Shown in pieces: positions 46,401-54,960 of a stretch of DNA of 64,000 nt; position 1 is the first letter of the stretch; each line of letters begins with the position of its first letter. Below the pieces are notes generated by a model, which worked only from the letters and a program-made list of their open reading frames with translations, was not told the origin of the DNA and did not search any database. Made by a program: the position numbers and the translations under genes. Origin of the DNA: Calliphora vicina (lineage: Eukaryota > Arthropoda > Insecta > Diptera > Calliphoridae); NCBI RefSeq assembly GCF_958450345.1, contig NC_088780.1, forward strand, positions 40,633,667 through 40,697,666, written 5' to 3'.

Positions 46401-47983
46401 TTGGAACTATCGGAGATTTTAGATGATTCTACCTTAGACATATGACCAAGTTTTTCATATTCTTGGACGACATTGTCATATTCAAACTTAAAGTTTGGAT
46501 TTCGAATCAATCTTGCCTCGTTTCGGAAAAACTGTGCCATTGCACTGAATCTAGAATGACCTATATTTAATGATTTTGGAAATTCTTCCCTAAATGGAAG
46601 TGAGACTATATATCTTCCATCGGCATTTTTCTTGGTACTTTGAAGATACAATTCTTCACAGGCTTGATCGGAAGGAGACATATAATTCTTCTTTGGGAGA
46701 TTTTCCACCTCCCAAAAGCGTGAAATTTCCTTGTCTAAGGAAATTTCACAGAAATTCGAAATTATTATAGGACTTGGATTGGATTGATGGGAAACAGGAC
46801 CAGTTAGAATCCATCCAAAAATGGTTTCTTGGGCTATAAGAGATTCACACACATTATGCATAATCCCTGAACGAACAACTAAAGGAAAAATGTCTCCTCC
46901 AATCAACATATCGATCTTCGCACTAGAATAAAATTTTGGATCTGCCAACTGAATTTCAGGAAGATTCGAAAATTTAGTATTAGAAAAGCTTTGGGATGGA
47001 AGATTATTCGACAATTGAGGAACTACTAGAGCCGAAACTGGAATTGAGATCTTGTCATTTAACTGTGAACCTAATACAAGAGAGCACTGACGTTGGACTT
47101 TAGCAGAAACGGTGTTATTTAATCCCGAAATCTGCGCATTGGTGGGCTGAGATGGAAGTTTAAGACTATTAAAGATGCGTTCTGAAATGAAAGTCCCCTC
47201 TGATCCTGAATCAATCAGAGCACGTACCTGGTATTTCATTCCCAAATGGCAAATATTCACCCATGCTGTCCCCAAGAGAATACCTTTGGAATTGGAAGCA
47301 AAACAGGACTGCACTCGACCGGAAACTGAACTACTACTAGTGGACTGTATATTATTAGAATTGGGGAAAGAAAATGGAACGGTGTTTGGATTGAGAGCAG
47401 AACTGCTTGCAGTATTTGATCCTTGAGAAGACGAAGGATTATTATCAACATCTTTATGGAGGAGAGTATTGTGTCTTTTCTGACATTTAAAACAGTTATG
47501 TTTACTACTACAATTCCTAACACTGTGAGTTTTGGAAAAACAGTTTAGACATAAACCCTCTTTTTTTATCTCATTGAGTCTTCTTTGGTAATTCATTTCT
47601 AAAAATTTGGGACATTTCCGAATTGCGTGGGTTTCTGTGGGACACAATTTACATTTTGGGTTTGTAACATTAGCTTGGAAGCTATGAACTCTTTTATTAG
47701 TGTTCGAATTTGAAGAATTTTTGGATTTTTGGTCATTAATTTTAGAATTGTTGGAACCACGAATTTCAGACACAGACTCCAGAGTTCTATAACGGTTAGT
47801 GAGGAATTCATCTAACTCGGACCACTTTGGAATAGCGGTCTTATCTTTTAACTCTTGTTCCCACAATGTTAAAGTATTTTCTGGGAGCCTATTTGGCTTT
47901 TTGGCATTAACAGTGGCCTTTCCAATGTATATATATTTTTTAAGTATTTTGACAAAATTTGTGTGCATTTCTTCAGCAAACAT
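43415..47983 (-). CDS. BEL/Pao polyprotein (gag C-part, PR, RT, RNase H, IN)
   Basis: A 1522-codon intact frame. Residues about 32-70 are the end of the Gag DUF1759-type region; the ~200 residues expected before it are missing, so the first 30 codons may be foreign. Zinc knuckles lie at C111-C114-H119-C124 and C145-C148-H153-C158, with a third Cys/His cluster at 164-176. The retropepsin motif LIDSGSEG starts at 257. The RT has D594 and YVDD at 670-673. RNase H acidic residues lie near D848, E891 and D921. The integrase has an HHCC-type cluster (H1158/H1163, C1193/C1196) and a D1228, D1294, E1344 triad. A DUF5641-like C-terminus ends at 1522. All catalytic motifs are intact, so pol is probably young. 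Whether the product is expressed is unknown given the missing 5' part. Confidence 0.92.
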   Translation of the reverse strand: MFAEEMHTNFVKILKKYIYIGKATVNAKKPNRLPENTLTLWEQELKDKTAIPKWSELDEFLTNRYRTLESVSEIRGSNNSKINDQKSKNSSNSNTNKRVHSFQANVTNPKCKLCPTETHAIRKCPKFLEMNYQRRLNEIKKEGLCLNCFSKTHSVRNCSSKHNCFKCQKRHNTLLHKDVDNNPSSSQGSNTASSSALNPNTVPFSFPNSNNIQSTSSSSVSGRVQSCFASNSKGILLGTAWVNICHLGMKYQVRALIDSGSEGTFISERIFNSLKLPSQPTNAQISGLNNTVSAKVQRQCSLVLGSQLNDKISIPVSALVVPQLSNNLPSQSFSNTKFSNLPEIQLADPKFYSSAKIDMLIGGDIFPLVVRSGIMHNVCESLIAQETIFGWILTGPVSHQSNPSPIIISNFCEISLDKEISRFWEVENLPKKNYMSPSDQACEELYLQSTKKNADGRYIVSLPFREEFPKSLNIGHSRFSAMAQFFRNEARLIRNPNFKFEYDNVVQEYEKLGHMSKVESSKISDSSNVYYLPHHAVIKPDSVTTKVRVVFNASAPSSNGKSLNSLLHIGPILQNDLTILILKWRFFRLVFNADIQKMYRQILVNPDHTAFQRILFRANSSDPICDYELKTVTFGVNCAPYLAIRTLLQLADDVQFSFPIASKILRNFMYVDDVLAGSHTIQDSIKAKDELIQALESAGFSLRKWTSNSKEILANIPPDHLLREDFLKFEDSSSAKTLGIRWNACSDDFYFVAQPFPESLNYSKREVLSQIAKLFDPAGWLAPCIVQAKMIMQKIWIDGTGWDDVLASDTLSQWKIFESNYSVINTIRIPRWIDYCPNSNIQFHGFCDASEKAYAAALYIRISQGSSISTHLLLSKTKVAPIKTLSIPRLELCGAVLLAEMVDNLLPRLDVDKYSMFCWTDSTIVLSWLAKPPCCWLTFVANRVSKISQVVNYSQWKHVNSEDNPADLASRGLRPQELSRNNLWWFGPQWLKKTESQWPSSDPSNFVSTDLEVKPVKVHFSYFTEFEDILERFSSFSRAMRVMAYIYRFFYRTHRRYRFSFFKDSLTLSSSEMSSVRNQLISVIQKASYPNEYKALSSRQSISKTSRILNLNPFIDPEGIIRSCGRLESSPGLTYNEKHPIIIPYNSQYSRLLVKFVHDISLHGGNQLVLRLLRTQYWIPKAKNLIKATINKCKICVIYKKRCQKQIMAALPPERSEITRPFTHTGLDFAGPFDIKNYSGRGCRVSKGYVCVFVCFSTKAIHLEATSDLSTQAFLAAFSRFVSRRGCPLHLYSDNGTTFVGASKILAKEFIQTSQQCLLSNYAHQNISWHFIPAGAPHMGGLWEAGVKSFKAHFRKVVGCYKFTFEELSTLLSRIESCLNSRPISPISTDSADLCALTPGHFLIGTPILAPVDPQVNDSSLSMINRWQRLKIIYLNFCSRWKNEYLKEMNKRTKWQRPEVNLNVGALVVIKDENLPPNSWRLGRVIKIYTGSDNRVRVADIMTQRGLIKRPIVKLIKLPDES

Positions 47984-48237
47984 ATTTTTGTTTTTATTTT
48001 ATCACCATTTTCCAACTTTGAAAAAGATTTTACATAGTATTTTGTAAAGGAACCGTACTATTTATGAATTGATTTAAAAAATAAGTTTATTTATGCGTAA
48101 AACGCAGTATTGTTTTTAAAAATTCATTGGAAATTGACAAAGTTATTAAAGATTGTATTAAATCACAATTTTTGAAAAAATATCATTTCTAGGCAAAAAA
48201 AATTTTAATATTTTCAGTCATTTGTTTAAGATACATA

Positions 48238-50907
48238 TGGGGCATTTCATGTCAAGTGAACCAACTTTTGAAATCGATGTCTTCCGATCCGGATGAAATT
48301 TGAACCAAGGTTAGCTCTATTGGATAGTAACTCAGACACAATTTTTCAACAACATCGGTCGAGAACTCTCTGAGTTATAGGGGGTAAAATTTTGTCAATT
48401 TGGTCAAACAGGGGTTTTTTTTTATCCATGTAACTTATTACCTATTGTTCTTAGCAAAATGTGTCCCAAATAGTATAGATAGCTATTTCTTCGATCTTTC
48501 GAAAAAAAATATTTAAAAAAAAAAATAAAAAATGTTTAATATTTTTTTTCCGAAATCAAAAACTTTTTTGACTTTTTTTTAAAATACGTCCTTTTTTGTC
48601 CCAAATAGTATAGATAGCTATTTCTTCGATCTTTCGAAAAAAAATATTTAAAAAAAAAAATAAAAAATTTTTAATATTTTTTTTCCGAAATCAAAAACTT
48701 TTTTGACTTTTTTTTAAAATACGTCCTTTTTTTTTTTTTTTTTTTCTTAAAATAAAGTTTAGATATTTTCCTTGAACACATACTTGGTCGCTTAGTGGGA
48801 TGCGAGTGGGATATCTATCAAAATAAATATTTTGTAACTCAAAACATAAAATTTTTGACTTTTTTTGCAAAATCAAAAAATTTTTGTTGACTTTTTTTTT
48901 CAAAATGGACCCTTTTTTAATCTTTTTTTTTAGGTCAAACAAAAGCTTAGATATTATCCTTGAAGACCCTTTTGGTCGCTTAGTGGGATGCGAGTGGGAT
49001 ATCTATCAAAATAAATATTTTTTAACTCAAGACTTACAATTTTTGACTTTTTTTTTTGCAAATACGATTTTTGTAGTCAAAAGAAAGCTTAGGTCCATTC
49101 CTTTAAGATATTTTTAGTCCCTTAGTGGGATGCGAGTGGGATATCTATCAAAATAAATATTTTGTAATGCAAGACATACAATTTTTTAATTTTTTTTTGC
49201 AAAATCAAAATTTTTTTCCAATATGGGCCCTTTTTTAATTTTTTTTTTTGCTCAAAAGAAAGCCTAGGTCCATTCCTTTAAGATATTTTTAGTCCCTTAG
49301 TGGGATGCGAGTGGGATATCTATCAAAATAAATATTTTGTAACGCAAGACATACAATTTTTTAATTTTGTTTTGCAAAATCGAAATTTTTTTCCAATATG
49401 GGACTTTTTTTTAAAAATTTTTTTTTGCTCAAAAGAAAGCTTAGGTGTTTTCCTTTAAGACCTATTTTGTCACTTAGGAAGATGTGAGTAGGATATCTAT
49501 TAAAATAAAAATGTTGTAACTCAAGACATTCAATTATTGACTTTTTTTTTGCAAATTCGAATTTTTTTTCAAAATGGGCCCTTTTTTAAAAATTTTTGTT
49601 TAGTCAAAAGAAAGCTTAGGTCCATTCCTTTAAGATATTTTAGTTCCCTTAGTGGGATACGAGTGGGATATCTATCAAAATAAATATTTTGTAACTCAAG
49701 ATATACAATTTTTGATTTTTTGGCAAAATCAAAAACTTTTTTGACTTTTTTTTAAAATGGGCCCTTTTTGTAATTTTTTTTTTTTTGCTATAAAGAAAGC
49801 TTAGGCCTATTCCTTTAAGATGGTTTTGATCGCTTAGTGGGATGCGAGTGGGATATATATCAAAATAAATGTTTTGTAACTCAAGACATACAATTTTTGT
49901 GTTAAAACATTTATTTTGATAGATATCCCACTCGCATCCCACTAAGGGACTAAAAATATCTTAAAGGAATGGACCTAGGCTTTCTTTTGAGCAAAAAAAA
50001 AATTAAAAAAGGGCCCATATTGGAAAAAAATTTTGATTTTGCAAAAAAAAATTAAAAAATTGTATGTCTTGCGTTACAAAATATTTATTTTGATAGATAT
50101 CCCACTCGCATCCCACTAAGGGACTAAAAATATCTTAAAGGAATGGACCTAAGCTTTCTTTTGACTACAAAAAAAATTTTAAAAAAAGGGCCCATTTGGA
50201 AAAAAAATCGTATTTGCAAAAAAAAAAAGTCAAAAATTGTAAGTCTTGAGTTAAAAAATATTTATTTTGATAGATATCCCACTCGCATCCCACTAAGCGA
50301 CCAAAAGGGTCTTCAAGGATAATATCTAAGCTTTTGTTTGACCTAAAAAAAAAGATTAAAAAAGGGTCCATTTTGAAAAAAAAAAATTCAACAAAGTTTT
50401 TGATTTTGCAAAAAAAGTCAAAAATTTTATGTTTTGAGTTACAAAATATTTATTTTGATAGATATCCCACTCGCATCCCACTAAGCGACCAAGTAGGTGT
50501 TCAAGGAAAATATCTAAACTTTATTTTAAGAAAAAAAAAAAAAAAAAAAAAAAGGACGTATTTTAAAAAAAAGTCAAAAAAGTTTTTGATTTCGGAAAAA
50601 AAATATTAAAAATTTTGTATTTTTTTTTTTAAATATTTTTTTTCGAAAGATCGAAGAAATAGCTATCTATACTATTTGGGACACATTTTGCTAAGAACAA
50701 TAGGTAATAAGTTACATGGATAAGAAAAAACCCCTGTTTGACCAAATTGTCAAAATTTTACCCCCTATAACTCAGAGAGTTCTCGACCGATGTTGTTGAA
50801 AAATTGTGTCTGAGTTACTATCCAATAGAGCTAACCTTGGTGCAAATTTCATCCCGATCGGAAGACATCGATTTCAAAAGTTGGTTCACTTGACATGAAA
50901 TGCCCCA
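48238..50907. mobile_element. 2.67-kb foldback element built from ~175-bp units
   Basis: Termini TGGGGCATTTCATGTCAAGT on the left and its exact inverse on the right, bordered by TA (48236-48237 and 50908-50909). Each arm carries a ~230-bp outer block, then tandem units containing GGGATGCGAGTGGGATATCT and CAAAATAAATATTTTGTAAC. The left side has seven units, the right side four in inverted order, meeting at about 49900. Units 1-4 on the left pair with the four on the right, and units 5-7 form the loop. A 130-bp outer segment (48466-48595) is duplicated on the left only. The structure is like Drosophila Foldback-type elements. No coding sequence. Confidence 0.85.
48730..50520. repeat. ~175-bp satellite-like units, 7 direct + 4 inverted
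   Basis: Each unit has a variable stem near TTCCTTTAAGATATTTTTAG, the constant TTAGTGGGATGCGAGTGGGA and ATCTATCAAAATAAATATTT, and a long poly-T stretch. Left units 1-2 carry the variant GGTCGCTTAG and units 3-4 GTCCCTTAG. The right-hand units mirror exactly this order, which shows the arms derive from one another by inversion. Confidence 0.85.
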
Positions 50908-51019
50908 TATATAAAATAGAAACTATATCCTATTTTTATTATTTTAATATAGCAGATGAAGAGTTTCCAATTTTGGAGGTCCTATTGCTAAAAAGCTATG
51001 TATTTTTTATAAAATAATT

Positions 51020-51690
51020 ATAAAGCTAAAACTGAATACTATCAAAAGATATCATACTTGTTAAAATCGGATGATTCGTTCCAAAGTAATTCAATCCTGG
51101 TCTTAGCAAAGTATTAATTTTAATTGTATTAATATGAAAATTTCAAGAATTTGTTTTATTTTTGAGGTCTGATTTTAATTTTTCCGATATCTTATAAAAA
51201 TTGCCTATTTTAGTACTGTTTTTTAAACATTTGCAATAAACCTAAGCTGCTAGAGAAAATTGTCTTTCTAACAAGGTATAAAACAATAATTTCGAATGAG
51301 AAACAACAAAGTTATACGAGTTTTAGTGAGCAAAAAGTGCTATTTTACTCATATTTTACTCGCATTTCTATTGTTGACATAATACAAAAATGTCGTTTTT
51401 CTTGAATATATGACGTAGGGAAATGCAAATAACTTGGTTATTTTTAACTCGATGTTCATGCTTTATACCTTGTTAGAAATATAATTTTCTCTAGAAGCTT
51501 AGGTTTATTGAAAATGTTTAAAAACCCGTATTTAAGTAGGGAAGTTTTTTAAGATATCGGAAAAAGTACCATTATTTACCCAATTTTACAACTTTCAATC
51601 GATTGCCGGCACGTGTTCTAGTTATCCGATTGCACTTAAACTTTGCAGTATGTAGTTAGTTTTAGATACTAACGAACAAAATAAGACCCA
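51020..51690. mobile_element. Inverted-repeat (foldback) element, ~300-bp arms
   Basis: Left arm blocks AATAAACCTAAGCTGCTAGA, TTTCTAACAAGGTATAAA and TTTTTCCGATATCTTA recur inverted on the right (about 51420-51570) around a centre near 51375. Similarity fades toward 51022 and 51690, so the ends are approximate and no target duplication could be defined. Confidence 0.65.
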
Positions 51691-51719
51691 TCCAAAACAA
51701 ATCTATTTTTTAAGGGCAT

Positions 51720-51880
51720 GTCTAGGCTGCATAGCTGCCCGTAAGAGAAGCACTTCTCCTCCAAATTCAATTCGCATACATGAAGTGGTTGTCCTTGCGC
51801 TCTTTTGATGGATATGGCAAATGTTAGACGCACTGGGAATTGCAAGCGCTGGAATAAGAGAGACCGAATGTCATTAGTAA
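51720..51880 (-). pseudogene. Helitron helicase C-terminal remnant
   Basis: Minus-strand translation reads RLQFPVRLTFAISIKRAQGQ followed by PLHVCELNLEEKCFSYGQL. This is the final motif set of the Helitron Pif1-like helicase (PVR.TFA.TINKAQGQ, then L......FSHGQLYVA.SR). The expected N before K is K here, and the frame then degenerates. It is the third independent helicase scrap in the window. Confidence 0.85.
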
Positions 51881-52689
51881 ATAAAAAATTTAATCATGTA
51901 CATAAAAGTACCGTTCTAACGGCAACAAGAAGAATAACACATATGTACCTGCGATGCAATGCAGATGTATAGGAAGTGAAAAATCGAATGGTCAGCACAC
52001 AAATAAAATTACGATCGAAACAACGACTCATCATTCCAAAGAAAGACCGCATGTCATTGTACACATAAGACATTACGATACATGGTTTAAGTGTCCCTTA
52101 GTATTAAATTTTATTGAAATGTTGAAACGGTACCCCCTGAAAAAAATGACCTAAAATACCACCAAAAAATATTTTAGCTTTTTCTAAGAAGGGCAACCCG
52201 TGCCGACTTTCGATTTAGTTTCGAGGTGCATTTACAAGGGGAAAAAATGATTTTTCCCATGAAAAATTACAAATATTCCATGAAAAATTCCAAATATTGA
52301 AAAATTTTACCTTTGACCTTCGCGATTTAAGGCTTAGCGTTTTCCGATTTTAGTAAAACATTCAGACTATGTTTAGATACACCTGGACTATAATATTCTG
52401 AATTGGTTTTACTTAAAAATCATAACAGTAAGGAAATTCGGCTCATTCGCTAAAATAGAGCCAAAAAATTAGTTTTTCTCGAAAATCTCAAAATTTAAAT
52501 CGCAGGTACGGAAAAAGGTGCAGTGAAATAAGGAAATAAGAACATATGACATATGGTAGAAGTGAAATAAAGCCATTATTGCTATATTGCATCTTAGAAA
52601 ATTTTTTGTTTGCTTAAATGATTTATTTAATTTGACAAAAAAAGAAAGTTCAATCAAACATTAAAGAACATCACTCCAAAAAAAAGTAT

Positions 52690-52975
52690 TTTTTAATAAT
52701 TTACTTACAAGAAAGGCTTTATTTAGCGAAGCCGCCTGTCGCCTGCCGCCTTCCATGGAGGAGAATGTCCCTAAGATCGGCCGCAGGCCCCCACGCAGAA
52801 AAACTTTATTTGCGAAGACAGGTTTTTTGCACTCAGTAGTATGGCTTGCAACTATTCGGTTTCGCAGGAAAGGGTATTTTTATTGGTGGCCTGCGGCCGC
52901 TATTAGAGGCTTTCTCCTACATGGAAAGCGGCAGGCGGCTTCGCTTCTTGCAAATTATTATAAAAAATATTTTTT
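52690..52975. mobile_element. GC-rich palindromic MITE
   Basis: Inverted arms (52709-52795 and 52887-52950) share GCGAAGCCGCCTG, CCGCCTTCCATG / CATGGAAAGCGG, and GGCCGCAGGCC. The outer ends are A/T-rich (AGTATTTTTTAATAATTT / AAATTATTATAAAAAATATT). It stands out against the surrounding A+T-rich DNA. No coding function was found. Confidence 0.75.
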
Positions 52976-53447
52976 TGTCGCGGCACTGTCTGTCACTCTA
53001 AAATAACTATACATTTTTATGTGATTATAACAAGCAATTTTACACTGATATGGCTTTATTTCCACTTTGGCCAATAATTGCTTATGCCTTTATTTCACTC
53101 CAACGCACTATAGGAAATTTTCCCCATTTTTTGGCCATAATTAATTACAGCCAAACGGCTGGACCGATTTAAATAATTTTTTTGGATTCGAATTTTTGAA
53201 GACTCTTAAAAGAGAGGGAGGGACCATTAAAACTTTTCCATACACTGAAAAAAAATTTCAAAGATAAAAATAAAATTAACTAAAAATTTCTTCCAAACTG
53301 TGTTTATCGGGTTGTATGTTCCTGGATCCAGTCCATACCTGTAACTCTTAGGTATTTGCCTAAACTCTTTTCTTCTATTTTGTTTTTTGAGTGTAAACTA
53401 ACTTTTGATAATAAAACAAACTTAGTTATGTTTAAAATTTTAATTTA

Positions 53448-54356
53448 TTTTTTTTTTTTTTTTTTTTTTATTTATTTATTTATCTGTTTTTCCATACAAC
53501 AAGACATACATCTTTTAATTATAGTGTGGAACTAGGGGAAGTTATTGTAATACAATTTAGTTTAACATAATAATTTATTAAGTGTGAAAAATTTAAACAT
53601 TTTAAAAATCAAAAATTAAAATAGTTAAGAATCAATTTAAAAGTAAAAATAAAAATAACGAAACTTAACAAAAGTGCAAGTTACTAATTAACAAAAATAC
53701 TTATCATAAATACAATATCAAGTTTAAAGTGTAAAGTTACGTTATATCATTATTCAAATGTTTCGTTATTTCTGATTTAAAAGAGTTTACGTTGCTGTTT
53801 GTTTGTGCTTTCTTCGGAAGTCTGTTCCATAGATGGATTGCGTTATAGTAAAATTGCCATTCCGTTATCTTACTTCGGTGTGCAATAGGTATGACCTTAT
53901 TCCCTCTATTAGACCTTGCAAAAGTTATCCGATTATATAAATATGACGGCACTTTAGTGTAAACGATTTTGTGTAGTAGCGTAAGTGTCCTGATGTTGAC
54001 CAGATTATTGAAGGTCACGTTGTAAAGCCTTTTACTTAAGGTTGCAATACCATCATGAGTATGAAGACCAAATACATATCTGGCAATATTGTTAAAAAGA
54101 GTATTTAACTTCCGCTTACTAGCGGAATCACAGTTAGCATAAACTTCGCAACCATAAAGTAGTACTGGCATTAAATAGGTTTTAGCAATTAGCATTCTAA
54201 TGTTAACTGGGGTGTAAAATTGTGTTGCCCACAGATTACGAAGCATTGAGTACGTTTTACCTACTACAATATTAACGTGATTATCCCAGCTGAGCGTGCT
54301 ATTAAATGTAACGCCTAAATTCTTTGCTGAAGTAACGATTTCAATTTTTTCATTGT
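53448..54356 (-). pseudogene. 5'-truncated LINE (RT C-terminus and 3' UTR)
   Basis: On the minus strand, NNEKIEIVTSAKNLGVTFNS runs into TLSWDNHVNIVVGKTYSMLR and a 169-codon open frame (53737-54246) containing MPVLLYGCEVY and LNTLFNNIARYVFG, then NRLPKKAQTN near the end. This is the end of RT plus the C-terminal region of a jockey/CR1-like LINE. A ~265-bp 3' region and a poly-A (poly-T on plus, 53448-53469) with TAAA repeats follow. The sequence abruptly ends at about 54356, a typical 5' truncation on insertion. The remaining coding part is intact, so it is not old. Confidence 0.85.
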
Positions 54357-54357
54357 T

Positions 54358-54960
54358 AATACAAATTCATCAATTTGATTTTCTAATTCTAAATTATCAA
54401 CCATATTTAAAAAACAAGGGTTCAAAAGAACGCTCGATTCTATTTCTTCATCTTCACTTTCCGATTTCTCTTCATCTGTTTGGTAATTTTCTAAAGAAAT
54501 AGGATAAGATTTCAGCATATTGATTACTTCTGTAGGAAGCTTTAATTTCTTCTGTTTTTTAATCCGTTTGTTCAGAGAAATACTGGAAATGAAAGGATCA
54601 GATGTATCCAATGCTCTATTAAAAACGTCGGTCAAATTATTCACACGGCTGCTTTTTCGTGCATGCAACAATCTATAAGATTTATATATTTTATGACGCG
54701 ATTCTGAGGTGTCTTCACCGAGCATCCAACGGGAAGCACAGTTGATTCAATAATTTGCCTTGAATGCACAAAACATTCGTGACTGCTCCTCTAAACATTG
54801 ATATAAATTTTCTGAACAATCACTTTCATCAACATGTGACAAGAAATATGCATATATAGCGGCTCTTTTTTCATTTTCACCATATTTCTCATGCTATACA
54901 TTAAATAATTCTGAGTTTTTCACACTGTATTTACCTGAAAAAATGCGTTTTTTGAAAAGG
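54358..54960 (-). pseudogene. Transposase-like remnant of the 3.06-kb element
   Basis: Minus-strand translation gives EKYGENEKRAAIYAYFLSHV, then NLYQCLEEQSRMFCAFKANY. After a frameshift come ESTVLPVG and MLGEDTSESRHKIYKSYRLL, then HARKSSRVNNLTDVFNRALD and TSDPFISS, and finally an acidic stretch (DEEKSESEDEEIE). The E-x-S-E-x-R-x-K-x-Y-K-x-Y-R...H-x-R-K-x-S-R pattern resembles the C-terminal part of uncharacterised transposase-derived proteins that I recall from insect and other invertebrate repeats, but I cannot name the superfamily. Its 3' end is cut by the LINE at 54356. Confidence 0.5.

Larger units (their letters stand above)
42449..47983 (-). mobile_element. BEL/Pao LTR-retrotransposon, 5' incomplete
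   Basis: Two minus-strand ORFs in the order gag(part)-protease-RT-RNase H-integrase, then a second zinc-knuckle-protease ORF. Protease placed before RT and integrase after RNase H, with the particular Pao-type RNase H and C-terminal domains, identify the BEL/Pao superfamily. I could not identify LTRs, primer-binding site or polypurine tract on either side, and most of gag is missing upstream. An 18-bp direct repeat (GGCTTTTTGGCATTAACA) lies at 42065-42082 and 47895-47912, near both limits of the coding body. Confidence 0.85.

Noticed and set aside
42413..47983. Several 60-126-codon plus-strand and alternative minus-strand frames over the BEL element
   Set aside because: They are shadows of the 1522- and 300-codon ORFs, which carry all the recognised domains.
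48691..50609. Repeated 80-97-codon Lys/Phe-rich frames
   Set aside because: They arise from the ~175-bp foldback units with long poly-A/poly-T stretches and are mirrored on the two strands.
52755..53006. 83-codon frame in the GC-rich palindrome
   Set aside because: It reads across both arms of an inverted repeat and has no family motif. It is open mainly because the G+C content lowers stop frequency.
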